Part shown: piece by piece, positions 45,410 through 54,878 of the stretch
How the letters are laid out: the number at the start of each line of letters is the position of its first letter
Position numbering within the stretch: the first letter of the stretch is position 1
Translations under genes and position numbers: made by a program
The notes under the pieces: model-generated
What the model saw: only the letters and a program-made list of their open reading frames with translations
Database searches by the model: none
What the model was told of the DNA's origin: nothing
DNA from: an uncultured Kineothrix sp.
GTDB taxonomy: Bacteria; Bacillota; Clostridia; Lachnospirales; Lachnospiraceae
NCBI GenBank assembly: GCA_910588855.1
Contig: CAJUSR010000013.1
Location: 1 to 64,000 of the forward strand
Length of the DNA: 64,000 bases
Direction of reading: 5' to 3'

Positions 45410-47023
45410 TTATTTCCTCATTTCTTTTGCATATTCAGTAGGCGTTTTCCCCGTAATCTTCTTAAAAGCAATACTGAAATAGTGGGAATCATTGAACCCT
45501 ACCCGCTCCGCAATCTCATAGTTTTTCATGTCCGTATGTTCCAGCAAATCCTTTGCCTTCTGCATCCTCAGCCCAATCAACACGTCCATAAAAGTTGTTC
45601 CCGTGGCTTGCTTAAAGATAGTGCTGAAACGGCTTGTACTGATATTCAGATAGGAGCAGACGGAATGCAGGCTTAAGCTACAGTCGCCATAATTTTTTTC
45701 GATATAATCCATCGCCAGCACCGCATATTTCTTTCCGCCTACATTTCTCTGGCTGTCCAGCCATTCCCCTACCTCCAGGCAATAAGCACATAAAATATCC
45801 ATCGCTGCTTTCAGCTCCTCAGCCTTCAGCGATTTTTCCAAAATCTCTTCTTTTGAAGCTATGCGCTGACCACTCTCCATTTCCGAAAGTTTGCAAAATT
45901 CGTCCAGCATATCGATAATCCTTTGCAGGATGACGCCAACGCCCCTCCTGTCATAGCGGCATTCCCGCAGTTCTTTCTCCAATGCAGCAAAGTCATCGGC
46001 TATCCCGTCCATGTCGTTCCCTTTTACATGAAGGGATAAACCATCCAATATTGGTTCCACATCCGCCTGCCTTTTTTCTTCCCGGATGACCTCTATTTCC
46101 ATCACATGGTTTCCGCCCATGATATAATGATACTCCAACGCCTCTTCCGCTTCTTCATAGGAAACATAAATATTTTCCGTTTCCTTTGCATAACCCCCCA
46201 GGCCGATATTCACCGCCAGTTGCATAATCCGGTTCATCTGGTCAATGATCTCGCAGCAAATACCCTTTACCGTCTGCCTAAATTCCACCGGATGATTGGA
46301 ATGCAGCAACATATATGTACGGTGGTCTTTCCCCTGGCATACTTCGCCTGCCTTATTCCTCTGTACAATCTCCTGGCTGATATTATGGAGGACAAAGGCC
46401 ATCAAGGCGCTTTCCCTTTTCCTTTTCTCATCCAGCCTATTGGAACGGGCATAAATATCCAGCTCCACAACCGCTACCCGGTATACGGCGGAGCAAAAAT
46501 CCAGCCCCACTTTTTTTAATTCCTTGCGAATTTCTTCATCCGCTTTGCTCCCTCTAATCAAATGCAGCAAAGTTTCCGAATATAAAAGCTGCTGCCCTTT
46601 CCGGTATGCAGACTCCAGCTCCACGACTTTACGCTCTGCCTTCCGCTCCTTATCCATCTCCGCTTTCAGCGCAGTCAAAACATCCCCCATTTCCTCTGCG
46701 GTAATCGGTTTGAGCAAATATTCCTTTACGCCATAACGGATAGCCTTCTTTGCATAGTCAAAATCATCATACCCGCTCAATATAATGATTTTTACTGCCG
46801 GATAATCTTCGCACAGCTTTTCGCTCAACTGCATCCCATCCATATAAGGCATACAAATATCGGTAAGAACCACATCCACAGGATTCTTTCCTATAAATTC
46901 CAAAGCCTCTTTCCCATTTTCACAACTACCGGCCAGCTCATATCCGTACTGCTCCCATTTTACATTCTCACTGACAGCCTCACGGATAAGCGCCTCATCG
47001 TCCACAAGTAAAATCCGATACAT
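45410..47023 (-). CDS. YesN-type response regulator with AraC DNA-binding domain
   Basis: The 537-residue protein has an N-terminal receiver domain (RILLVDDEALIREAV, phospho-Asp55 in LTDICMPYMDG, Lys in KEYLLKP), a long middle region, and a C-terminal AraC-type HTH (LSLHSVCSYLNISTSRFSTI, then NYEIAERVGFNDSHYFSIAF). GGAGGG precedes the ATG. It leads the regulator-kinase-binding-protein operon and probably activates the nearby sugar genes. Confidence 0.92.
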   Translation of the reverse strand: MYRILLVDDEALIREAVSENVKWEQYGYELAGSCENGKEALEFIGKNPVDVVLTDICMPYMDGMQLSEKLCEDYPAVKIIILSGYDDFDYAKKAIRYGVKEYLLKPITAEEMGDVLTALKAEMDKERKAERKVVELESAYRKGQQLLYSETLLHLIRGSKADEEIRKELKKVGLDFCSAVYRVAVVELDIYARSNRLDEKRKRESALMAFVLHNISQEIVQRNKAGEVCQGKDHRTYMLLHSNHPVEFRQTVKGICCEIIDQMNRIMQLAVNIGLGGYAKETENIYVSYEEAEEALEYHYIMGGNHVMEIEVIREEKRQADVEPILDGLSLHVKGNDMDGIADDFAALEKELRECRYDRRGVGVILQRIIDMLDEFCKLSEMESGQRIASKEEILEKSLKAEELKAAMDILCAYCLEVGEWLDSQRNVGGKKYAVLAMDYIEKNYGDCSLSLHSVCSYLNISTSRFSTIFKQATGTTFMDVLIGLRMQKAKDLLEHTDMKNYEIAERVGFNDSHYFSIAFKKITGKTPTEYAKEMRK

Positions 47024-47040
47024 TTTCCCTCCAATGAAAA

Positions 47041-47083
47041 ATGCAGTATTCCCTCACAAACATTCAAAAAGGGGAATACTGCA
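47041..47083 (-). terminator. Terminator between fucU and the sensor operon
   Basis: TGCAGTATTCCC and GGGAATACTGCA form a 12-bp stem followed on the minus strand by TTTTTC. It ends the fucU transcript 18 bases before the regulator start. Confidence 0.75.
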
Positions 47084-47163
47084 ATTCTAACCACATACAC
47101 AACCTATTAAAGTAAGTGATACTATGAAAGTAAACTCACAAACACTCTAACCGCCGTTTTACC

Positions 47164-47607
47164 CTATTTATCAACCACAACACCTTTTTGCAGCATAATA
47201 TTGGCATATAAGGCAGTTTCTCCTGAAGCAATAATCGCATATGCTTTTTTCGCCTCTTCATAAAAAGCGAAACGTTCAATCTGTCCAATCGCCTTCTCTG
47301 CGCGGCTGTCATGACGTGCGGTTATTTCTTCGTAAGTTTTCCAAATCGGAGTCTCTACTGTATCCCCAGGCATAACCTCCATCAGGTTCACCGGTTTGTC
47401 CACATAAGTATCTAATGGGAATACTTGTAAAATAGCATCTAATATTTCAGGAATACCATGCCCATCCATCCGGATAACAATAGCATCCTTCCCCATAGAT
47501 TCCGCCGGGAAATTGCCATCCGCAATTACCAGCCTGTCGCTATGCCCCATCTCGCAAAGCACTTTCAATAACTCCGGGGATAATATTCCAGGAACTCCTT
47601 TTAACAT
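47164..47607 (-). CDS. fucU: L-fucose mutarotase (FucU/RbsD family)
   Basis: The 147-residue protein begins MLKGVPGILSPELLKVLCEM and has GHSDRLVIADGNFPAES, the RbsD/FucU signature with the catalytic His. It speeds the change between alpha- and beta-L-fucose and so supplies the form used by FucI. The ATG at 47607 has AGGAGG upstream; the longer frame lacks one. Fucose over ribose is supported by the FucU-like length and by the fucI context. Confidence 0.92.
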   Translation of the reverse strand: MLKGVPGILSPELLKVLCEMGHSDRLVIADGNFPAESMGKDAIVIRMDGHGIPEILDAILQVFPLDTYVDKPVNLMEVMPGDTVETPIWKTYEEITARHDSRAEKAIGQIERFAFYEEAKKAYAIIASGETALYANIMLQKGVVVDK

Positions 47608-47718
47608 CGCAACCCCTCCTATTTCTTCCTTATCGCTGATAGAAAAGCTCCGTCCGCCCTCCACATACAGCAAAGAGGATTTTTACACCTCTGCCAATTG
47701 TATCTTTTCATCCATGTT

Positions 47719-47747
47719 ATCATATCGGTTCCGTAAAAAGTCGTAAA
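47719..47747 (-). promoter_or_regulatory. Promoter of fucU
   Basis: On the minus strand -35 TTTACG (47742-47747), a 17-base spacer and -10 TATGAT (47719-47724) lie about 110 bases upstream of the fucU start. Confidence 0.5.
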
Positions 47748-47777
47748 ATAGTGGCATATTATATAATCATTTTCACT

Positions 47778-48917
47778 TTATTTTCTCGGTTTCTTTTTGC
47801 CGGAAGTTTTCTTTTTCCTCTTTTTCTTCTTCTTTCTCCGTTTTTCTTCATCTTCTCCTTCTCTTATAATGAAGATAAAAATGCAGGCTCCAACGACCGC
47901 TACACCCACAATAGCCCCGCCGATTACAAAAATTTTATTTCCAATCTTCTTTTTGTTATCCTTTGCCGCACCGCCGTTTTCCTTATCCAGCACAATTTCC
48001 TCCATGCCGTTTTCCATTCCTTCTTCCAGGTTTTCCCCGTCAGTTCCTGCAATGCCTGCCCCAGCTCCCCCTTCTTCAATCCCCTCTTCACCGTCTTTGG
48101 CGATTAAAATGCTGGAAGGGCCGTCCTTAGGGTCAATAACCGTCGTTTTCCCTTTTGTCTTCGCCTTTACTTTCCCTTTGTCGCCTGCTGCTTTATTTTT
48201 GCTCAAATCCACCAGTTCCGGAAGGGTTTGGTCTTTCAGAATCACTTGGGAGGGAATATCCACCGCCGAAGAGGGGTCATTTTTAAACTGTGTATTCTGG
48301 TCATACAGCCCGTCGTTTATATTGCCGCCGGAGCCAGAACCCTGACCGCCATTTCCTCCATTTCCGCCATCTCCGTTCCCTTCGTTTCCATCCTCTTCCG
48401 GAACGGAAGGGCCGATAGCACCGCTTCCCACCTGTATGCTGATTGGTTCGGGCGCATTCTCCACCATAGGTATTTTTTCCCCGTAAGAACCATTTGCCGC
48501 CCGGAACGAATTATCGCAGTAGCTGATTTCCGCCGACATGGGCTGCGACATATCCGCAGGATTTATCTGTACATATCCAAGATTCAATGTCTCTTCCTGA
48601 AATATGCTTTCTGCGGAAGCCACATAAATATCCAGCCTTCCTGCCTCTTCCTTATAAATGAATCCATGTTCCGTATTTTCCAATTCAGGGGCAAAGGAAA
48701 AGCCCACGGCTGCCTGCCCCTCCATATTTACCTTCAGCGATACGGAAACCGCCGAAATCTTTTCTTCCGCCGCATTGCTCATTTCCAGCGATACCGCTAC
48801 TTTATCCTCATTCTGGGTAAATACCACCGCATCCTGCCCCGCCGCTTTTACCTGTAGCGGCAAAAACAGACCAAGAAGCGCAGTGCCCAGATATAGCATA
48901 TGTTTTATCCGTTTCAC
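47778..48917 (-). CDS. Membrane-anchored cohesin-like surface protein
   Basis: The 379-residue protein has a signal peptide (HMLYLGTALLGLFLPLQVKA), a beta-rich domain of about 140 residues with a cohesin-like pattern (VAVSLEMSNAAEEKISAVSV, ending SAEISYCDNSFRAANGSYGE), a Gly/Asn/Asp-rich linker, and a C-terminal membrane segment (IFVIGGAIVGVAVVGACIFI) followed by a Lys/Arg-rich cytoplasmic tail. The GTG at 48917 has GGGG five bases upstream and gives the best signal peptide. It is encoded just downstream of a dockerin-bearing peptidase, which suggests an anchoring pair. The cohesin call is by fold pattern only. Confidence 0.65.
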   Translation of the reverse strand: MKRIKHMLYLGTALLGLFLPLQVKAAGQDAVVFTQNEDKVAVSLEMSNAAEEKISAVSVSLKVNMEGQAAVGFSFAPELENTEHGFIYKEEAGRLDIYVASAESIFQEETLNLGYVQINPADMSQPMSAEISYCDNSFRAANGSYGEKIPMVENAPEPISIQVGSGAIGPSVPEEDGNEGNGDGGNGGNGGQGSGSGGNINDGLYDQNTQFKNDPSSAVDIPSQVILKDQTLPELVDLSKNKAAGDKGKVKAKTKGKTTVIDPKDGPSSILIAKDGEEGIEEGGAGAGIAGTDGENLEEGMENGMEEIVLDKENGGAAKDNKKKIGNKIFVIGGAIVGVAVVGACIFIFIIREGEDEEKRRKKKKKRKKKTSGKKKPRK

Positions 48918-48951
48918 CTTATCCCCATTTCTGCGCTGCTTTTGCACATGT

Positions 48952-48984
48952 CAAGTTTGTGGATGCAGCGCAGACACAAACCTG
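48952..48984. repeat. 33-bp hairpin repeat C, copy 2
   Basis: CAAGTTTGTG (48952-48961) faces CACAAACCTG (48975-48984). It matches 39364-39396 in length and in most bases. It lies just upstream of the cohesin-like gene. Confidence 0.6.
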
Positions 48985-49050
48985 GGAGTGAAAGATGCAA
49001 AAATCTTCCACTCTGATATCTTTGCTTTTTTCAAAACCGGGAACCTACGC

Positions 49051-49265
49051 TGCCGTTCACTCAATGTCATTTAGTTAACGGTACCGGATGCCGTGAGGAA
49101 CATAAAATGCTCCGTCACCACGCTTTCGCTCGGTAAAAAACGTAACGGACACTAAACTCGTGAGGAACCTCGTTAAGTGCCGACGTTTTTTAACGGGTTC
49201 CTTGAGCATTTTATGTTCCTCACGGCTGAATCAAGGCACTAACTAAATGACATTTGCCGTTCACT
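49051..49265. mobile_element. 193-bp MITE-like insertion with 11-bp target duplication
   Basis: TGCCGTTCACT occurs at 49051-49061 and again at 49255-49265. Between them lies a 193-bp element whose ends are inverted repeats AATGTCATTTAGTTA (49063-49077) and TAACTAAATGACATT (49240-49254). Inside is a second, perfect 23-bp inverted repeat (49090-49112 and 49204-49226, GCCGTGAGGAAC to GTTCCTCACGGC) that folds into a long hairpin. The right-hand duplication contains the stop codon of the M60 peptidase gene (49261-49263). No transposase is encoded. Confidence 0.85.
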
Positions 49266-52200
49266 GCGTCGTTTTATTATCTGCGGTTCCCGCGTTTAAA
49301 ATGATATTTTCCAATGTTTCCGGTATCCGCAACGGCATCGTGTCGCTGACAAGCCTCTCGCCTTCATTGGTCAACGCATTATCCACACGATACAACTGTG
49401 CCCTTACCGTTTTCCCTTTAAGGTCTGGCATAATATCCGGATCTATCCAGTAAATCCATATTCCATCGCTTACTTCCCCAAGCATCCCGTTTTCCGGCAC
49501 CTTTGCCAGTATAATCTGTTGTGCATTCAGCGCCCCTTCTTCATCTACGTCGCCTACGATATTCCCTTCTTCATCATAAATGACCACCACATTATAGTCC
49601 GGGTTCCCTTTATAACTTCCGGTGAAAATCAAAGAACCTTTGGGGATAAATTTGCCTTGGCTGTATGTATAGTTTTCCTGCAGGATTCCTACGGCCCCCT
49701 TCGTACTGTCCGCCTCTGCCCCAAAGGAAATGCTGTCTCCTGTAGGCCCTAATAAGTCAATCTCTGCAATATTTGCAGTGCTTTGCCCTAATGCCTTCAG
49801 CCTTACATAAGCTGCATCATATGTCCGTATCCACGGATCTTCTGCTTCATTTTCAAAGTATATTGTATGGCTCCCGGTTTTATTTTCAAAATTCCCGGTT
49901 TTTACGGTAGTCCAGTTATTGCCGTCCATGCTCACTTCCACCGCATAGCTGCCAATCGGTGTACCTGATTTCACCGTATATTTCAATCCGCAAACATCCA
50001 GCACTTGATTCATCCGAATCATGACTACCGCATCGCTGCTTACCGTACTGCCGCTATAGTCTTTTGCATAATCGCCGTCTATCACTTGGTGGATTGCGGA
50101 CACCGTTTCCGGAACGCAGGGATCTTCGTCTTCCGCCGTATCTGCGGAATCCTCTGCCGAAACCATATTTGTAGTAACAGTCCACAAGGATTTATCATGG
50201 CTGCCGTCATGGGATATCCTCACTGTTCCCACGTTTTGTGCATTGGAGCGGTAACCGAACTTATCCACTGCTATAACTTCATAAGACAGAACCCTGTTAT
50301 TTATCAAAGATACCACATCCGAATAGTCCGTATCCGTAGAAAATCCCACCACCTGCCGCACCGGCATACCATCTTCATAACTGTATCTGGCAATCTCATA
50401 TCCCAGGATAACATCGGGATTAGCCGTGCTTTGGATGGAAATCCTCACCTCATTGGGGGTTCCCCCTATCGACACACTGCTGCCCGCCCCGATTACATTC
50501 TGGCCTTTCACCGAGCCGGAAACACCATGTTCGATTTCATATACCCTCGCGTCATCGGTCAGATAATATAAAGCGCGCTCTTCTTTGTCAAACTGCGACG
50601 CATAACGGATTGTCTCCTCATCCGGCACAAGCCCCCAGCGCACGAAAAATTCTGTCAAGTCTTTCTCCGCTGCCGCACAGGCCAGACGCATGATATTCTG
50701 GTCGCTGCCGCCGTCCAGCCTCAATCCTCCTTTTGCCAGAGAGGCATCTCTGGAATAAGAATCTACCCGCGCATAGAACAGATTTGCCTGCTGCTGTTCA
50801 TAGCTGTCATACATTTTATAATTGTAGCCTTTGTCGTATGCCAAATGAAGCTGCCAGTACATCGCCAAATGGACAAATACATTGGAAGGCTTGCCAACCG
50901 TATTGGAAGTCACTTTTTTATAGACATCCTCATACCGGAAGCGCACCGTACTATTGCTGTCTTCGGATTTTATCAACTGGGCAAAGTAATTGTTGGTCAC
51001 CTCCGCAATTGCGTAGCTTCCCTGATTGATGTTGTGCCCTATTTCATGGCCGATTCCCCAGCCAAAATATCTTCCGCTTACATATTTCCCGTTTCCGTCC
51101 GTCTGTACCGGTACGGAAGAGGACAGCCCCGATACTGAGCCCCATTCAATCCCTATATGGTTGCCTGCCGCATACATAAACGCGCCTGCGAACATCCTCA
51201 TATAGCGGATATTCAAATGCTGGACCGGCATACGATCCGTAGCTGGTGCAGATTCATCCCTTGTCAGCCCTTTATGGTGATAGAACAATTCCATCATTTC
51301 GTCCATCGCCTGCAAAGATCCTGCCAGTTTATCGGCACGTTCTTGCGTCGTACCTCCTCCAAGACCCGCAAGTATCTGCTCAGCGGATACTGACATCAAC
51401 ATCTGGTCAAGCATAATATCTGTGGCTCCAAGAATACAGTTCTGCTTATCGTATTCCCGGTTCACCTTATTGCCTCCCCCTGCTGCTTCATGTATCTGTC
51501 TATGCATCTCCTCCTGAGACGCCACATGTTCTTCCAGTTCTTTTACATAAGAAAGAATCCTCTCTTTCCTCTGTCCCTCATCGGTAATACCATACAAGTT
51601 AAGCACAGGCTCTTTCGCTCCTCCGCTTACCCTTACCGCATATCTGTCGTTGCTGTTATTACCGGTATATTGGATATAAAGCGCTCCTCCGCCTTCGCAA
51701 GCCAGGCTTTGGATGGAAGGCACCGTTATTTCATTCCGTCCGACTTTCAACGTCGCCACCTCGGACGCCAAAGCACCTGACTCCGCATGGTATTGGGTTG
51801 CAATCAGCTTCAATGCCGAATTGGAACCTGTTTTCAGTTGGTTATGGCCTACATAAACTATAATCTGCTCGCCTTCATAAGCCGTAACCCCTAACGGCTG
51901 CCATGCATTCAAGCCGCTGAATCCAAGGTGCTTATCCTTTGCTGCGGTAATTGTAGAATAAATCTCTACAACATCGTTAAACCCTGTTGTCAGCAGTATC
52001 CTTGCATTGTCCAGCTCCTTTTGCAGCATATCCCTTTCCGGATGGTATTCCCCGCTCTTAGGGTCTATGGTATCCAAACGTTTCTGCAATGCGTCAATTA
52101 CTGCTTCCGTCACTTCCGGTTTCAGCGTAGTATGTAAATCATCCGCAAATAAAGCAAGGATATCGTCTTCCAGGCTGTCATAATAATAGAAATTCACTTC

Positions 52201-54861
52201 CGCTATGGTCATATTGTACAAATTGTAACCCCTTGAAAAGCCCAATTTTATTTTGTTTGCTTTCACCGGCTCTGCCAATTTAATCAAATAGAATTTCCTC
52301 CCGTTGGGGTCAGTCCTTTGCATTACGGAAACATTTTCCGCATATTTCCCATTCGGGTTTTGTTCATCATAATAATACACCGATACTTTTGCATAGGAGG
52401 CAATATCCTCCGGCTCCGCAAAAGTAATATAGCTCATCTCATAATAATCATCCAAAGTATATAAAATACCTTTATTCGGGGCTACATATACCGCACCGTC
52501 GTCCCAATCCAGAATCTGGTAATAGGAGCCGTAATCTTTATCCACTGTTCCCAATGCGCTGTTACTGTCCGCATCCAACGGGCTTGTTACCATTGCACCC
52601 CTTCCATGAGTTGCACTGACAATATGCGCGCTTACTTTCCCTGTTCCGTTAGATTCATTGATGAGTTTATAATTAGGCATCTGCGCCGGTTTTAAAGTAA
52701 TCGTGGTTGCTTCCGAATGAATGGAAGGATTGCTTTCTCCTAAAGCATTTACCCCCGTCACATATACTTCATATTTGGTCTGGTCTTTTAATCCCGTAAT
52801 CTCATATTTATTTTCCTTAATATCCGTAATCTTCCGGAACACACTTTCCCCGGCTTCTTTATAATATACGTTATAGCTGTCCGTATTCTTCATATTTTTC
52901 CAGCTCAGACGGATACAGCAATAACCGCCTACCGCTTTTAAACCATCCGGTGCGTCCGGCCTGCTGGAAGCCTCCGGCATTACCGTCCTCCAGTCACTGT
53001 ATTTCCCTGTCCATGTACCGTTTACAGAACGTACGCGTACACTATAAGAGACTCCATTGGTCAACTTGTCGTTTTGGAAAGATTTTACTTCCACATTATC
53101 GGAAGAGACACGTATTACTTCCGTCAAACCGTTATAGCCCACTTCCACCTCATAGCCGGTTACATTGGGCTGTACTTTCCATGCCAGATGGAACGACTGG
53201 TCTCCCCCTGTCAATGTCAGAATCTCCGGAATATTAAAGTTAGGCTCGGAAATACGTTTTTCCATATCGTTTAAAAATTCTACCTTGGAAATTTCCGCCA
53301 GACTCCCGCCCCTTTTTGTTCCGGTTATCCTGATTATTACTTTTTTTACCGCTATTTGACCTCTTAAGTCAATTTTTAGTACATTATCCGTATTCCTCAT
53401 ATTATCTATATCTAACGATTGTGCCATCATCATACGGCCTTCCAATGCCTGTTCCCCGTTTACGATTTCTTCCGTTATCGTTCCCGTATCCGTTTCAATC
53501 AGCACCACGCCGCTCTCAATACTGTTTTCCCCCATGGAAATAGCAATCGACTCCGCTTTCGCATACTCATTGGTCTGGGCCATCTCCTGGGTTTGAAGGT
53601 TAAAACCGATTTCTACCGGCCTGTCCTCCGTAATTGCTCCCCCATCGCGGCTTTTTAGTTTGACCAGACCAGTCTCTCCTGTCAAAAGGTTATCCACTTC
53701 CCCTTCCACAACCGTATTGCTTTGATTAATATTCACTTTCACCGCATCCGGAGCAATACGGGTTGCCAATACTGCGCTGTTCTGTACACTTTCATCCAGC
53801 TTTGCCTTACTGTTCACATAATACTGCAAATCGATAAGATCCGTTTTTCCATCCTTGTCCAAATCGGTCAATTCCACATTGGGATCTCCTCGCAGCACAC
53901 CGTTTTCCCCTCTGCTCATCGCTTCCATAAGGGCTTCTTTATCTGCCGCGTCAATTTTCCCATCCCGATTGGCATCACCAATCAGAAGCACGCCCGGATG
54001 GAATCCGGCTTTATAATCCACGCCCTCCAAATCTACAAATCCTGTATGAATCTCCGCAGTCTGCACATCTCCTTTTACAGTAATCTCCTGCTCATACGCA
54101 AGAAACCCGAAATTTGCTCCTGCGCTCCCATCCTCGGTCACCTTCAGGCAATAAGTCCCTGCCGGTAAAGCGTCAAAAGAAAGCATATGAGGTACCGGCT
54201 CTCTTTCAAGAGCTACCTGACCTCTTCCAATCACTGTTTGGCTGTTCTTATCTTCCAACGTTACATTAAGGGAAATATTGCTCGTCTCGCTAATCGGAAG
54301 CACATTCCTCATAATCACTTCCACACTGCCCTTCGCATCTGAAGGGGCATATTCGTTATTCCAGGCAGCATTCTTTAAAGAAAACAAGGTATTTCCTGAC
54401 ACTGTCAATGGCAGTCCGTCCGCCCCTAATCCATTTCCCTGTTCTCCCCCTTCTTCTGCCGTTCCGCTTTCCGTCTGTACTCCGTTTGTTCCTGCTGACG
54501 TTCCCGTTCCCGGCTGTGTTCCATTTGTTCCTGCTGGCGTTCCCGTTCCCGGCTGTGTTCCGTTTGTTCCTGCTGGCGTTCCTGTTCCCGGCTGTGTTCC
54601 GTTCGTTCCTGCTGCCGTTCCTGTTCCCGGCTGTGTTCCGTTCGTTCCTGCTGGCGTTCCCGTTCCCGGCTGTGTTCCGTTTACTTCGGGCACCGCTTCC
54701 GTTCCCATCTGTATTCCATTTGTTTTAGGCATTGTATCATTTTCTACTTCTGCCCCATCGCTCTTCGGTAAATCCGCTCCACTTATCCCTGCCGCCCGAA
54801 CCGGAAGGATACTTGCTGTAATCAGGCAAAATGCCAGTAGCCAAGCCGTCATTCGTTTCAT
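49261..54861 (-). CDS. Giant secreted M60-like (mucin-type) metallopeptidase with dockerin
   Basis: The 1866-residue protein has a signal peptide (TAWLLAFCLITASILPVRA), a linker of five 13-residue NGTQPGTGTPAGT repeats (about 60-125), and a type I dockerin with two calcium loops (GDANRDGKIDAAD and DLDKDGKTDLID, about 294-349). Two fibronectin III domains (about 545-720) and galactose-binding-like modules follow. The peptidase domain has HEIGHNIN (His1272, Glu1273, His1276) and third ligand Glu1287, and a discoidin/CBM32-like module lies near 1585-1707. The HExxH...E set and the layout match M60/enhancin peptidases that attack mucins. The ATG at 54861 follows AGAAGGAGAAG; an upstream TTG at 54888 is less likely. 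It is co-transcribed with the regulator upstream and the cohesin-like protein downstream. Confidence 0.88.
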   Translation of the reverse strand: MKRMTAWLLAFCLITASILPVRAAGISGADLPKSDGAEVENDTMPKTNGIQMGTEAVPEVNGTQPGTGTPAGTNGTQPGTGTAAGTNGTQPGTGTPAGTNGTQPGTGTPAGTNGTQPGTGTSAGTNGVQTESGTAEEGGEQGNGLGADGLPLTVSGNTLFSLKNAAWNNEYAPSDAKGSVEVIMRNVLPISETSNISLNVTLEDKNSQTVIGRGQVALEREPVPHMLSFDALPAGTYCLKVTEDGSAGANFGFLAYEQEITVKGDVQTAEIHTGFVDLEGVDYKAGFHPGVLLIGDANRDGKIDAADKEALMEAMSRGENGVLRGDPNVELTDLDKDGKTDLIDLQYYVNSKAKLDESVQNSAVLATRIAPDAVKVNINQSNTVVEGEVDNLLTGETGLVKLKSRDGGAITEDRPVEIGFNLQTQEMAQTNEYAKAESIAISMGENSIESGVVLIETDTGTITEEIVNGEQALEGRMMMAQSLDIDNMRNTDNVLKIDLRGQIAVKKVIIRITGTKRGGSLAEISKVEFLNDMEKRISEPNFNIPEILTLTGGDQSFHLAWKVQPNVTGYEVEVGYNGLTEVIRVSSDNVEVKSFQNDKLTNGVSYSVRVRSVNGTWTGKYSDWRTVMPEASSRPDAPDGLKAVGGYCCIRLSWKNMKNTDSYNVYYKEAGESVFRKITDIKENKYEITGLKDQTKYEVYVTGVNALGESNPSIHSEATTITLKPAQMPNYKLINESNGTGKVSAHIVSATHGRGAMVTSPLDADSNSALGTVDKDYGSYYQILDWDDGAVYVAPNKGILYTLDDYYEMSYITFAEPEDIASYAKVSVYYYDEQNPNGKYAENVSVMQRTDPNGRKFYLIKLAEPVKANKIKLGFSRGYNLYNMTIAEVNFYYYDSLEDDILALFADDLHTTLKPEVTEAVIDALQKRLDTIDPKSGEYHPERDMLQKELDNARILLTTGFNDVVEIYSTITAAKDKHLGFSGLNAWQPLGVTAYEGEQIIVYVGHNQLKTGSNSALKLIATQYHAESGALASEVATLKVGRNEITVPSIQSLACEGGGALYIQYTGNNSNDRYAVRVSGGAKEPVLNLYGITDEGQRKERILSYVKELEEHVASQEEMHRQIHEAAGGGNKVNREYDKQNCILGATDIMLDQMLMSVSAEQILAGLGGGTTQERADKLAGSLQAMDEMMELFYHHKGLTRDESAPATDRMPVQHLNIRYMRMFAGAFMYAAGNHIGIEWGSVSGLSSSVPVQTDGNGKYVSGRYFGWGIGHEIGHNINQGSYAIAEVTNNYFAQLIKSEDSNSTVRFRYEDVYKKVTSNTVGKPSNVFVHLAMYWQLHLAYDKGYNYKMYDSYEQQQANLFYARVDSYSRDASLAKGGLRLDGGSDQNIMRLACAAAEKDLTEFFVRWGLVPDEETIRYASQFDKEERALYYLTDDARVYEIEHGVSGSVKGQNVIGAGSSVSIGGTPNEVRISIQSTANPDVILGYEIARYSYEDGMPVRQVVGFSTDTDYSDVVSLINNRVLSYEVIAVDKFGYRSNAQNVGTVRISHDGSHDKSLWTVTTNMVSAEDSADTAEDEDPCVPETVSAIHQVIDGDYAKDYSGSTVSSDAVVMIRMNQVLDVCGLKYTVKSGTPIGSYAVEVSMDGNNWTTVKTGNFENKTGSHTIYFENEAEDPWIRTYDAAYVRLKALGQSTANIAEIDLLGPTGDSISFGAEADSTKGAVGILQENYTYSQGKFIPKGSLIFTGSYKGNPDYNVVVIYDEEGNIVGDVDEEGALNAQQIILAKVPENGMLGEVSDGIWIYWIDPDIMPDLKGKTVRAQLYRVDNALTNEGERLVSDTMPLRIPETLENIILNAGTADNKTTQ
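54480..54690. repeat. 39-bp tandem repeat within the M60 gene, five units
   Basis: In-frame 39-bp units, one of which reads GTTCCTGCTGGCGTTCCCGT on the plus strand, encode the PGTGTPAGTNGTQ linker. Such arrays change length easily by slippage. Confidence 0.85.
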
Positions 54862-54878
54862 ACATCTTCTCCTTCTCA

